Of a stretch of 64,000 nucleotides of DNA, positions 23,577 through 30,875 are shown piece after piece. Positions within the stretch are counted from its first letter, which is position 1; each line of letters starts with the position of its first letter. The DNA comes from a virus: positions 48,192 to 112,191 of IMG/VR virus record IMGVR_UViG_3300017917_003565; one strand, 5' to 3'. Below the pieces are notes generated by a model, which did no database searches, had not been told where the DNA came from, and was given only the letters and a program-made list of their open reading frames with translations. The position numbers were made by a program, and so were the translations under genes.

Positions 23577-23774
23577 TTATTTTGTAGGGTTAAAACTGCG
23601 CACCACTGATTCAGTGATGCTAAGACATACATTTGCTGCAGAATGATAGAACTGGGTCTGAGCATCAATGAGCTTGAGCACTTCTTGTTGCACAGTTTCA
23701 TCTTTGATCATGGATACGACAGCATTGTGTTTGAGTTTTTGCCAGCTGTCAATGTAATAGTGTGGGCCAAACAT
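23577..23774 (-). CDS. Small helical protein upstream of clpP (65 aa)
   Basis: [19 protein letters not shown]... is helical and soluble, with hydrophobic-face spacing like a short phasin or an adaptor. It is the first gene of the clpP transcript (8-nt gap) with AAAGGAG ahead of the ATG. Because of that position it could be a protease adaptor or substrate (inference). Not recognised. Confidence 0.6.
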   Translation of the reverse strand: MFGPHYYIDSWQKLKHNAVVSMIKDETVQQEVLKLIDAQTQFYHSAANVCLSITESVVRSFNPTK

Positions 23775-23828
23775 AACTTCTCCTTTGTGGGTTAATGATA
23801 AGTATACTATATATTCAAAGCAGATACA

Positions 23829-25400
23829 ATGAGAAACTTAATCAATCTAATCACAAAATCCACCCTGACTGAAACATCTCGGGGACTATTGTATCGCTCA
23901 AAAGGCGATGGATTTTTCCAAGGTTCCAAAGACAATCCCACAGCCGAAATCGTGTTTGACCGAGTGGATTATTTTCCTGGGCAACCCGGAGCCTATGCCA
24001 ACTATGAAGAAATGTCTCGGGTTGGACAAGAACTGTTCCGCCAATATCCCAATGTGATCTGGAGCAACAAGCCCACCAATGCCAGCAAGGCCTTTGCTAT
24101 ATTGACGTTTGATGGTCCTGGCCCAGGACAAAAAACCTATTTTGGTAGATTTTTTTCAGAAATCAAACAGAACATGGCTGGTCTGTGGAAAAACAATGAG
24201 TTGCCGGGTGGGTGGCAACTCAACAAGCAGGTCAGCCTCAAAGGTTCATACTACAAACTCAAGCCCGTGGATCTGTTTCCACAAAACTCAACCTTTGCTA
24301 CACCAGCTGATGCAGTAGCGGCCATGGGCACCAGACCCGGAACCACACCAGACGAGTTGTCCAACATCAACAAGATACGTCCCGGCATGGACCAGTTACT
24401 GGGCGGCAAGTTGCCTACATTTGACAACGTAGGCGAAATGGCCACAGCAGTACGTGATGATCTAGGCGAAACCATTGGACCTATTGCACTGATTCAAGGC
24501 ATGATCAACTCCGGTGGTGCTGAAGCTGCCAGAAAAGATATACTAGGCGACCGTGGAAGTTTTTCAGGTAGCGCCATAAACTTTCCAGCGGCCAAAAACA
24601 ACGGCCTAGTAGACAGTTATCTGTTGCATCCGTCGGGCATAGAAATTGGTATTTCTAGCAAAGGCGAAAAAGGTGCATCTGCATCAGTCAAAAACATTGC
24701 CGATGGTATCGCGACCGCAAGAGAAAAGGGCATGAACAAACTGTTAAAACAGTATGCTCCACAGGTGGATGTGATTGAGAAAGTAGGAACCTTGGGGTCC
24801 GTGGACTTTCCTCTGGAGTTTGGTATTGAACAAGGACTGATTGATCCAGCCACAGCCAATACCATCAAACAGTTAATCAAATCAGGTGCCACCACCACAG
24901 ACAATCCGGCGGTGTTGGATCTAATGAAAGATATCAAGGCCAAGACTGACAATCCCCGATACAATGCTGGATATCACGCCCTGGCAAGTCTGGCACGCAA
25001 AGTAGCGGTCAACATCAACTCAGATCCCAAGTTTGGCGAAGCTGCGTTGAAGTTCTTGAATACCAGTCCGATTATACAACTTCACCTCAATGGCACCGAC
25101 AAAGGCGGCAACTACACTGTAACTGGGTTCACTTCAAAGTATCCTCCAGATTTTAAAGGTACTGTGGGCCTAGATGCTTCAAAAGTCTACGCTGCTACAG
25201 GAACCATTGGACGGGTGAGTTTCAGCTACAACGGTGGCGGTGACAAAGACACAGATGTCGATATTGATATCTCTCCAGCTCGAACTAAAACTCAAGACCT
25301 AGATGTAGTGAGCCAACAAAGAAGCAAGATCAAAGCGGCTCCTGCAGAACCAGAAAAACTAGGAACAGAAAAAACACTAGGACGCAAGCGCCAGCGTTAG
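23829..25400 (+). CDS. Large phage protein with possible PD-(D/E)xK-like core (523 aa)
   Basis: Not firmly recognised. The middle part VDSYLLHPSGIEIGISSKGEKGASASVKN has Asp, a Glu strand and a Lys (EIGISSK) arranged like nuclease-fold metal sites of restriction-type enzymes, then a Gly/Ala/Ser-rich loop. The C-terminal 60 residues are polar and end in a basic tail (KRQR). A single plus-strand gene between minus-strand units. Similar long proteins occur in aquatic T4-like phages. Alternatives: structural or capsid-associated protein. Promoter not evident; TATACT near 23803 is weak. Confidence 0.5.
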   Translation: MRNLINLITKSTLTETSRGLLYRSKGDGFFQGSKDNPTAEIVFDRVDYFPGQPGAYANYEEMSRVGQELFRQYPNVIWSNKPTNASKAFAILTFDGPGPGQKTYFGRFFSEIKQNMAGLWKNNELPGGWQLNKQVSLKGSYYKLKPVDLFPQNSTFATPADAVAAMGTRPGTTPDELSNINKIRPGMDQLLGGKLPTFDNVGEMATAVRDDLGETIGPIALIQGMINSGGAEAARKDILGDRGSFSGSAINFPAAKNNGLVDSYLLHPSGIEIGISSKGEKGASASVKNIADGIATAREKGMNKLLKQYAPQVDVIEKVGTLGSVDFPLEFGIEQGLIDPATANTIKQLIKSGATTTDNPAVLDLMKDIKAKTDNPRYNAGYHALASLARKVAVNINSDPKFGEAALKFLNTSPIIQLHLNGTDKGGNYTVTGFTSKYPPDFKGTVGLDASKVYAATGTIGRVSFSYNGGGDKDTDVDIDISPARTKTQDLDVVSQQRSKIKAAPAEPEKLGTEKTLGRKRQR

Positions 25401-26125
25401 TAGGTCAGGTGTGTGGTGGTCTTGAATGGCCGGCCAATGGCAGCATATTCCAGTTGCTTGATTATTTTCTTCTTCATCTTCTTGACTCGAGCATGGTCAT
25501 GATCCCAGTCAAAGGCTTTCAGAAACTTGTGATAACTGGTTTTTTTATGGCGCTTGGATTGCATGCTGTCCATGTAGCGTTTTATGCTTTGTGGTTCATG
25601 TCCAAATCTGTCCACTAGCTCGCAGGCGATGTTGAAACTGAATGCTCCCATTTCATCCCTGTGACCATAGTATTCTTGATCCATGCGTTGTTTGCGATAG
25701 TGAGCGGTGCTTTCATAGCCCGGAATGCATTTGAAGTTACGGCTGCGATACTGGCGCATGTGTATGATCTCGTGCAAGATGGTGTCCGAGAACAACTGGC
25801 ACAATCGAGTCCAACGATATTCGGTTAGACGTATTTTTTCATCCAAAGGATGATAGCACAGCAGTATTTCAATGAATCGTGATGTCTGATTGGAATCATA
25901 GTCGGCATAGTAGGTGCCGCCTAGATATATGCACCCTCTTTGTTGCGTGTAGTCGTTTTGTCTACGAACCACTCGCACCGGTAGATGAGATTTTATGTGA
26001 CGGCTGAGGATCTTTTGCAGATCTTTGACAGCCATACGCTTGCCAACCACATCACGCCCTGCTGAATAGAGCATGCTGTAGAGGTTTTCGCGATCTAGTA
26101 GACTCCAGTTAAAGTCCGGGCGCAT
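25397..26125 (-). CDS. Zincin-type metalloprotease, HExxH (242 aa)
   Basis: ILHEIIHM with His118, Glu119 and His122 is a zinc-protease HExxH helix, followed about 35 residues later by GHRDEMGAFSFNIACEL, which could supply the third ligand. Similar to SprT-like or phage-specific zincins; basic C-terminus (HARVKKMKKKIIKQLE). The start at MRPDFNW is chosen because a CTAAATAC late motif and a CGGAGA ribosome-binding site lie directly upstream; the longer frame would begin inside the phasin terminator region. The role may be prohead or host-protein processing (inference). Confidence 0.75.
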   Translation of the reverse strand: MRPDFNWSLLDRENLYSMLYSAGRDVVGKRMAVKDLQKILSRHIKSHLPVRVVRRQNDYTQQRGCIYLGGTYYADYDSNQTSRFIEILLCYHPLDEKIRLTEYRWTRLCQLFSDTILHEIIHMRQYRSRNFKCIPGYESTAHYRKQRMDQEYYGHRDEMGAFSFNIACELVDRFGHEPQSIKRYMDSMQSKRHKKTSYHKFLKAFDWDHDHARVKKMKKKIIKQLEYAAIGRPFKTTTHLTY

Positions 26126-26147
26126 TTCGGGTCTCCGATTGTACCCA

Positions 26148-26155
26148 GTATTTAG
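26148..26155 (-). promoter_or_regulatory. Late-promoter-like motif CTAAATAC
   Basis: 22 nt before the metalloprotease ATG. A small GGGT/ACCC pairing follows with the ribosome-binding site CGGAGA in its loop, echoing the motif-plus-hairpin layout at other late genes. Confidence 0.55.
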
Positions 26156-26166
26156 CGCAAAAAGTC

Positions 26167-26193
26167 GTAAAAAAGCCCGGAAAACTCCGGGCT
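26167..26193 (-). terminator. Intrinsic terminator after the phasin gene
   Basis: AGCCCGG (26174-26180) and CCGGGCT (26187-26193) form a 7-bp stem, followed on the minus strand by a run of six to seven T. Ends the phasin transcript. Confidence 0.85.
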
Positions 26194-26213
26194 GGGTGCT
26201 GACGCGGTGTAGA

Positions 26214-26480
26214 TTACACAGCCGCTTTGGCAGCTTTTTGTACAGACTTGACAAATGCTTCTGTGGAGTCTTTGGTTACTTTTTCCACGGTCTGGGCATA
26301 TTCAGTCACGCTGGCAGCAGTAGCACGTACAAAGCCAAACTGTGCCTTGCTGATGGTCTGAGCGGAATCACGCACTTGCTCGGGCAAATAAGTGATCAAG
26401 CTGGTAGCACCTTTTTCCATGTTGTCGATAGCCACGGTAAGGTCAAATAGTTTTGTGAAGTCGATTTTGTTGAAATCCAT
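26214..26480 (-). CDS. Phasin-like granule-associated protein (88 aa)
   Basis: MDFNKIDFTKLFDLTVAIDNMEKGATSLI then a long amphipathic helix and KDSTEAFVKSVQKAAKAAV fit the phasin family that coats polyhydroxyalkanoate granules. Shorter than bacterial phasins (usually 110-190). The start is the M preceded by AAAAGGAAACTAAA. It stands alone between a GATAAATA late motif and an intrinsic terminator, so it is probably strongly and separately expressed. It suggests a PHA-storing host. Alternative: a general helical chaperone-like or virion-associated protein. Confidence 0.7.
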   Translation of the reverse strand: MDFNKIDFTKLFDLTVAIDNMEKGATSLITYLPEQVRDSAQTISKAQFGFVRATAASVTEYAQTVEKVTKDSTEAFVKSVQKAAKAAV

Positions 26481-26559
26481 TTTAGTTTCCTTTTCAAATA
26501 AGCGAAATTTAAAGTTTCTACTGCCCGGCCTATCCAGCACAGTATTTCTTTAACAACTT

Positions 26560-26567
26560 TATTTATC
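26560..26567 (-). promoter_or_regulatory. Late-promoter-like motif GATAAATA
   Basis: Minus strand, about 80 nt before the phasin ATG. The leader contains TACTG/CAGTA arms around a GC-rich loop. Confidence 0.5.
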
Positions 26568-26619
26568 AAGTTTAACAGATTTTATATTGCAACGCAACAT
26601 TTTTTAGTACCTTTTTAGG

Positions 26620-27336
26620 CTATTTTGGAGAAATTGACCTTGGTCGAGCCAGCCCAAAAAACTCTAGTATGCGTATGTACATCCATCCTATATCAAATTC
26701 TCCTGGGCGTTTGCTGAACTTGGCGCTGGCGCCATCGCCGTGATGATTGTTATGCAGTTCTTCTCCACCAATCCATACAGCCCAAGGCCATAGATTGCGA
26801 CTAGTATCTTTAACATCATAGTTGCGATAACCCCACCAATGTGCAGCACCATTGATAACTCCTGCTGCCCAGAACGGAATCCAGATCATCTGCACCAACC
26901 AGATCCAAAATCCCCAACCACCAAAAACGGCTAAGTTTATGGCCAACATCAAAAATATACCCATGCGGCTGTGAGGTGTATAAAGTTTTTCTTCGATCCA
27001 GTCTGTGGGTGTGCCGTGCCCTAGTTCCTGTATCATGATCCTGTTGCGTGATGCTTTGATATACAAAAACGTTCCACCAAACAGCACACGCCATATTCCG
27101 TGCTGTTTGGGACTGTGCGGATCTGCTTCTGTGTCAGCAGCCTGATGATGTTTGCGATGTATGGCCACCCACTCACGGGTGATCATGCCAGTGGTCAGCC
27201 ATAGCCAAAAACGCATGAAATGTGTTACCGCAGGATGGAAGCTCACTGCACGATGCGCCTGGCTACGGTGTAGATACAGTGTAACACAAGCTATGGTGAT
27301 TTGAACCATCACCAGGGTATAGATTAATTCAGTCAT
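26620..27336 (-). CDS. Membrane fatty acid (acyl-CoA delta-9 type) desaturase
   Basis: 238 residues. The three His boxes of the diiron desaturase family are present: HRSQAH (23-28), HRKHH (60-64) and HNNHH (195-199), in four to five hydrophobic segments. It introduces a double bond in acyl chains using O2 and reduced ferredoxin or cytochrome. Slightly shorter than bacterial DesC-type enzymes but complete. It lies 3 nt after a GNAT gene in the same transcript. It may tune membrane fluidity or the lipid pool of the infected cell (inference). Confidence 0.9.
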   Translation of the reverse strand: MTELIYTLVMVQITIACVTLYLHRSQAHRAVSFHPAVTHFMRFWLWLTTGMITREWVAIHRKHHQAADTEADPHSPKQHGIWRVLFGGTFLYIKASRNRIMIQELGHGTPTDWIEEKLYTPHSRMGIFLMLAINLAVFGGWGFWIWLVQMIWIPFWAAGVINGAAHWWGYRNYDVKDTSRNLWPWAVWIGGEELHNNHHGDGASAKFSKRPGEFDIGWMYIRILEFFGLARPRSISPK

Positions 27337-27339
27337 ATA

Positions 27340-27891
27340 TTACTTAGCTGGGATCCAGTTGGCGGACAACAGCCGTGTCCAAATATTGCGATTGACTGTC
27401 ACAAACTCTTTGCCCACAGAAATCACCGATGGTGGCGGCAACGGTACGTCTACCTCGCCAGATCCTTGATAATGTTGCACTTCTAGTCCGTATTTTTGGC
27501 ATAGATGTTTCACTGGTTGATTCCAGCTCAAACAATGCAGATACAGCCTACGATAACCACGATTTTGTACCCAGGTCACAGATTCGTCCATGAGACGGTC
27601 TGCGATGCCTTGCCCTCGATATGCTGGATCTACTATGATGCCAAACTCCACATCAGACTCTCCATGGGTGGCCATGTGCAACACCCCTACCCAACGATCA
27701 TTGTGATCGCTAGCCACCAAAAAATAGTGTCGATCTGGCGTCTGGAGTATGCGTGACACTAGATTCTTGATAAATCCTTGAGATGCCAGCACTCCAAAAT
27801 AGTTTTTCAGCGTGTCCGCGCTCTGCCGAGACAACCAGGTCTCATACTCCTGGTAACGGTCCTGAGGCAACAACATCGTAGTGACTACCAT
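27340..27891 (-). CDS. GNAT family N-acetyltransferase (183 aa)
   Basis: VEFGIIVDPAYRGQGIADRLMDESVTWVQNRGYRRLYLHC contains the strand 4, the R/QxxGxG/A acetyl-CoA loop (RGQGIA) and helix 3 of the GNAT fold. The substrate may be a protein N-terminus, an amino group or a small molecule and cannot be read. The start overlaps the stop of a 42-residue gene (TAATG). Co-transcribed with the desaturase. Confidence 0.85.
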   Translation of the reverse strand: MVVTTMLLPQDRYQEYETWLSRQSADTLKNYFGVLASQGFIKNLVSRILQTPDRHYFLVASDHNDRWVGVLHMATHGESDVEFGIIVDPAYRGQGIADRLMDESVTWVQNRGYRRLYLHCLSWNQPVKHLCQKYGLEVQHYQGSGEVDVPLPPPSVISVGKEFVTVNRNIWTRLLSANWIPAK

Positions 27892-28019
27892 TATTTTTTA
27901 TAATGATCCTGGGCTCGTTTCCATTGCTGGTTGCGTGCCAGGTGTGCTGCATAGCTGGCATGGGTCAACATCTCCATGAAATCCAAAATACCCTTGATTG
28001 TTTTCTTTAAAACTGTCAT
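27891..28019 (-). CDS. Microprotein (42 aa), first gene of the GNAT-desaturase transcript
   Basis: MTVLKKTIKGILDFMEMLTHASY... is amphipathic, with a basic C-terminus (KRAQDHYKK). ATG preceded by CAAGGAAC, and a TAATG overlap to the GNAT gene. Supported by context more than by sequence; unknown function. Confidence 0.55.
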   Translation of the reverse strand: MTVLKKTIKGILDFMEMLTHASYAAHLARNQQWKRAQDHYKK

Positions 28020-28038
28020 GTTTGTTCCTTGTTGTTCG

Positions 28039-28073
28039 GTAGAAACCTCTCATGGTTTCTACTGATATTTATA
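28039..28073 (-). promoter_or_regulatory. Late promoter TATAAATA followed by a perfect 9-bp hairpin
   Basis: Minus strand TATAAATA at 28073-28066, then GTAGAAACC (28062-28054), a 6-nt loop and GGTTTCTAC (28047-28039). With T4 late spacing the RNA would begin inside the first arm and keep a 7-bp stem at its 5' end. Same layout as the clpS, hsp20 and groES leaders. Confidence 0.65.
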
Positions 28074-28114
28074 TGTTGCACCCGCACATAATAACGAAAC
28101 ATAACGATGGCCGC

Positions 28115-28122
28115 GATAAATA
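28115..28122 (+). promoter_or_regulatory. Late-promoter-like motif GATAAATA
   Basis: 15 nt before the ATG at 28138 with CAAGGAG between. Divergent from the minus-strand late promoter at 28073. Confidence 0.55.
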
Positions 28123-28137
28123 CCACACAAGGAGATC

Positions 28138-28311
28138 ATGATGTTATCATTTCTTAAAAAGTTTTTTGGTACTAAACCTTCGGTAAATCCCTGCGGTGAT
28201 GCACCTTACAAGGTAGAAACTGTGGAAGCTAAACCTGTTGCGCCCAAAAAGTCCCCAGCCAAACCCCGCTCAACCCAGAAACCTCGTAGTTCAAAAACTA
28301 AGAAACAATAA
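28138..28311 (+). CDS. Small basic protein, Lys/Pro-rich tail (57 aa)
   Basis: MMLSFLKKFFGTKPSVN..APYKVETVEAKPV then a Lys, Pro and Ser-rich tail (KKSPAKPRSTQKPRSSKTKK). An N-terminal amphipathic helix and a histone-like basic tail suggest nucleic acid or membrane-surface binding. Similar small FLKxxFG...PYKVE proteins occur in cyanophages. AAGGAG before ATGATG. The end overlaps the convergent membrane-protein gene by 14 nt. Confidence 0.65.
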   Translation: MMLSFLKKFFGTKPSVNPCGDAPYKVETVEAKPVAPKKSPAKPRSTQKPRSSKTKKQ

Positions 28312-28600
28312 AATATCGTATCAGGCCAATACTGTCGATAATGACCAAGAACACAGCATTGGCCAGCAATCCAAAACTCCTGCGAGTCCAACAGGCATAG
28401 GCGCTGCATACACACCCAGTGATAAAAATACTGTAGAGTGGTACCACAGGAATGTGTGGCACAGTGATAGCAAATATGATGGCGGATATCACGCTACAGG
28501 CCCAGGCTGTGACTTCCAAACAAAATCTCAAGCGGTTGGATGCCCAGTCGTGACGTACATAAGTGCAGATGTTTTGCACTACTGTTCCAACAAAATCCAT
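28298..28600 (-). CDS. Membrane protein, three helices (100 aa)
   Basis: Hydrophobic helices at about 28-47, 52-68 and 76-98; ends in a hydrophobic LIRYFIVS. Polar N-terminus TYVRHDWASNRLRF. The stop of the UV endonuclease gene overlaps its ATG (TAATG). Not assigned; PnuC-fragment-like in general appearance. Confidence 0.6.
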   Translation of the reverse strand: MDFVGTVVQNICTYVRHDWASNRLRFCLEVTAWACSVISAIIFAITVPHIPVVPLYSIFITGCVCSAYACWTRRSFGLLANAVFLVIIDSIGLIRYFIVS

Positions 28601-29637
28601 TACATCAGCCCTAGTTCTACCGCACGTTCATAGACCTGCTGGCTGGCAAGATTTTTACCTTTGGCTTCGACCTGAATGTCAAACTCGGAACTAAACGACA
28701 AGGCCCAGTCATTGACCTGTGTGTTCCACATAAAGTCCGAGTGGGCACGCAGTTTTTGTTTTTTTAGACCCTGGTCAAGAAGTGTTGCAAGATCAGGTCT
28801 AGTTCGGGTACAATGATCCACAACAACATCTTCGCGACTAACACTGTAATGCATAGCAGGGCGCACACCACGCCAACTGTCAATAACCCGCTTCGTACGA
28901 TCATCCTGGGCAGTGATATATTCACCGGTGTTGATCCAGTGGTGATGTATATCCAATACAAGAGCAACATGCTCGCCCACAGCAAGAGTAGTGTCAAGAC
29001 CATTTGATATTTCGTCGTTTTCTATAGTTATGAGGTTGCGAGCCTCGGGGCTAAGTTTGCCCAGAGTCTGCAGGAACTTGGTGGCACCGCCCTTGCCTGA
29101 CAAGTGTACATTGATCTTGAATCCAGAATCATGCCATTCGGCGCCATAGCCCATCCAGCGGGCCATGTCTGCATGGTATTCAAACTCTAAGATACTGCGT
29201 TCTACGATGCCGTCATTTTCTGACGCCAGCACACAAAACTGTCCTGGATGAAAACTTAATCGCACATCCAGTCTGCGAGCTGTTTCACCGATGGGTGCAA
29301 AAATCCGTTCCAAATGACGCTGGATGTCGGGTTGTTGCCACCAGTCGATCCATGATGGTTCTGTGTAGCCCTGTAGCATTTCACTACCCAAGCGAACCAT
29401 TCTGCGTTCTGGGGGTAACGTAGCCACACGTTCAATCAGGCGCACAGCAGCCGCGGCATTGTGATTCATGATGTCCCACTGACGCTGTTCAGCTTCATCT
29501 TTGTGTTCGCGTAACCAACGCATTGTAGTTGAACGCCCGTTAAGGTCCCGATCTTTTGCGTTGACTTTCATGCCGCCACATTCTGAGGGGTCATTGAGCC
29601 ATTTGCAGCAGAAGCCAATGCGTTTGAGTGTTGTCAT
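28600..29637 (-). CDS. uvsE: UV DNA damage endonuclease (UvdE/UvsE)
   Basis: 345 residues, a TIM-barrel metal enzyme. Family landmarks: RIGFCCKW at the N-terminus, LSFHPGQFCVLAS, TIENDE, VLDIHHHWI and MHYSVSRE, which supply the His, Glu and Asp metal ligands. It nicks DNA 5' to cyclobutane dimers, 6-4 products and abasic sites, starting an alternative excision repair. Useful for a phage in sunlit water. Own sigma70-like promoter, 23-nt leader. Confidence 0.9.
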   Translation of the reverse strand: MTTLKRIGFCCKWLNDPSECGGMKVNAKDRDLNGRSTTMRWLREHKDEAEQRQWDIMNHNAAAAVRLIERVATLPPERRMVRLGSEMLQGYTEPSWIDWWQQPDIQRHLERIFAPIGETARRLDVRLSFHPGQFCVLASENDGIVERSILEFEYHADMARWMGYGAEWHDSGFKINVHLSGKGGATKFLQTLGKLSPEARNLITIENDEISNGLDTTLAVGEHVALVLDIHHHWINTGEYITAQDDRTKRVIDSWRGVRPAMHYSVSREDVVVDHCTRTRPDLATLLDQGLKKQKLRAHSDFMWNTQVNDWALSFSSEFDIQVEAKGKNLASQQVYERAVELGLM

Positions 29638-29655
29638 AGTCGCGATTGTTGAGTG

Positions 29656-29663
29656 TATAAATA
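29656..29663 (+). promoter_or_regulatory. Late promoter TATAAATA
   Basis: Plus strand, a perfect T4 late motif, about 65 nt before the duplicated gene pair at 29729. It lies in the leader of the divergent UV endonuclease transcript, so early leftward and late rightward transcription overlap here. Confidence 0.6.
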
Positions 29664-29666
29664 GTT

Positions 29667-29695
29667 ATTATAGCATCATTTGATTAAAATATCAA
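29667..29695 (-). promoter_or_regulatory. Sigma70-like promoter TTGATA-N17-TATAAT
   Basis: Minus strand -35 TTGATA at 29695-29690, -10 TATAAT at 29672-29667, spacer 17. +1 near 29660; 23-nt leader to the UV endonuclease gene. Confidence 0.75.
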
Positions 29696-29728
29696 GAGAA
29701 TGCGAACGACTGCAAAAGGAGACCCAAA

Positions 29729-30025
29729 ATGGCAGACACAATCCGAACTATCAGCAGATATTCTTGCCCTCTTATAAACAATCCTAACAACAAGGATGTG
29801 CCCGGAGTACAGGATTGGTTTGATTATATCGGTCCAAAACTGGACCAAATGGTAGCCGAAGGCAAAACTACCATGCGTAACGCCATTCTAGGACCGCAGG
29901 GACCCACTGAGTGGGAATATATCCGCACCTGGAGAGACGAAGCAGCGGCACAGGAGTTCTGTGATTATGCTGATCTCAAACGAGGACATAGATTGATCTC
30001 TCGTACCATTGAACCCATAGTATAA
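29729..30025 (+). CDS. Tandem paralogue 1, small soluble phage protein (98 aa)
   Basis: MADTIRTISRYSCPL...GPKLDQMVAEGKT...GPTEWEYIRTWRDEAAAQEF. Nearly the same as the next gene apart from an insert NNPNNKD after the CPL segment. AAAGGAG precedes the ATG. No known domain; the size and pattern suggest a ferredoxin-like dimer (ABM-like), but this is a guess. Confidence 0.7.
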   Translation: MADTIRTISRYSCPLINNPNNKDVPGVQDWFDYIGPKLDQMVAEGKTTMRNAILGPQGPTEWEYIRTWRDEAAAQEFCDYADLKRGHRLISRTIEPIV

Positions 30026-30033
30026 GGACACCC

Positions 30034-30318
30034 ATGGCCGATACCATAAGAACCATCAGCAGATATTCCTGCCCGTTGATAGATTTGTGTAAACCAGGAG
30101 TACAGGATTGGTATGACTACATTGGACCCAAACTGGACCAAATGGTAGCCGAAGGTAAAACCGAACGACGCAACGCCATACTAGGTGAACAAGGGCCCAC
30201 CGAGTGGGAATATATCCGCACCTGGAGAGACGAAGCAGCAGCTCAAGAATTTTGTGACTTTGCTGATCTCAAACGAGGTCATAGATTGATCTCGCGCAGG
30301 ATCGAACCCATAACCTAG
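30034..30318 (+). CDS. Tandem paralogue 2, small soluble phage protein (94 aa)
   Basis: Copy of the preceding gene, starting 8 nt after its stop; most residues are identical and the N- and C-termini are conserved. It keeps Cys near residue 13 and adds another Cys after the CPL segment. The pair is an in-place duplication, either for dosage or for a heterodimer. The end overlaps the convergent gene by 4 nt. Confidence 0.7.
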   Translation: MADTIRTISRYSCPLIDLCKPGVQDWYDYIGPKLDQMVAEGKTERRNAILGEQGPTEWEYIRTWRDEAAAQEFCDFADLKRGHRLISRRIEPIT

Positions 30319-30875
30319 TCTGTTTTTAACAATGCCAGGACACCCTGCAGGGTGTCTTGGGTAAAGTTTGGTACACCTTCCAACTCTTTCATAGGATCTC
30401 CAAGATGATCCACCAAGACCCATTGTACCTGGGTGTTTTCTGTCATGACTTGTCTGATCAAGGTGCGATAGTTCTGCGCAGCATGTTCCTGTAGACGATC
30501 AGGATTTTTAGCCCGAACTCTCCAGTCAAACCCCAGCAACAACACGATATCACTTTGGCTGCTGGCCAGGTGCATGGCAATGATTTCTTCTTTGTTGTCC
30601 AGATCCAGCACTGTGGTAGCACCATATAGTTTCACAGGCGAAGGTCGATCCAGTGTTTGGAACAATGATTCAGGAATATAAAAGTTACAATGATCCTGGA
30701 ATCGTCGAGCTGTCAACGATTGCGCTCGATCCAAATCATTGCAGATCACATTGTCGGTGCCGCAGGCTCGCCAGGTCTGCCAGCCTCCCCAGAACGACCC
30801 AATGGCTTTCAACTGACTAAGATCAACCATGGGGTCTGGTATGTAATGATTGGCCAACACCCAGCTTATATTCAT
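30315..30875 (-). CDS. Conserved phage protein beside the structural gene (186 aa)
   Basis: Start at MNISWVLANHYIPDP chosen for its ATGA overlap with the structural gene upstream. IGSFWGGWQTWRACGTDNVICND and a C-terminal alpha/beta pattern (DIVLLLGFDWRV) recall a protein regularly found in virion gene clusters of aquatic T4-like phages. Function unknown; an assembly role is plausible. Confidence 0.65.
   Translation of the reverse strand: MNISWVLANHYIPDPMVDLSQLKAIGSFWGGWQTWRACGTDNVICNDLDRAQSLTARRFQDHCNFYIPESLFQTLDRPSPVKLYGATTVLDLDNKEEIIAMHLASSQSDIVLLLGFDWRVRAKNPDRLQEHAAQNYRTLIRQVMTENTQVQWVLVDHLGDPMKELEGVPNFTQDTLQGVLALLKTD

Noticed and set aside
23800-23829. TATACT near 23803 as promoter of the 523-residue gene
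   Set aside because: No acceptable -35 box at 16-18 nt on the plus strand; left unannotated.
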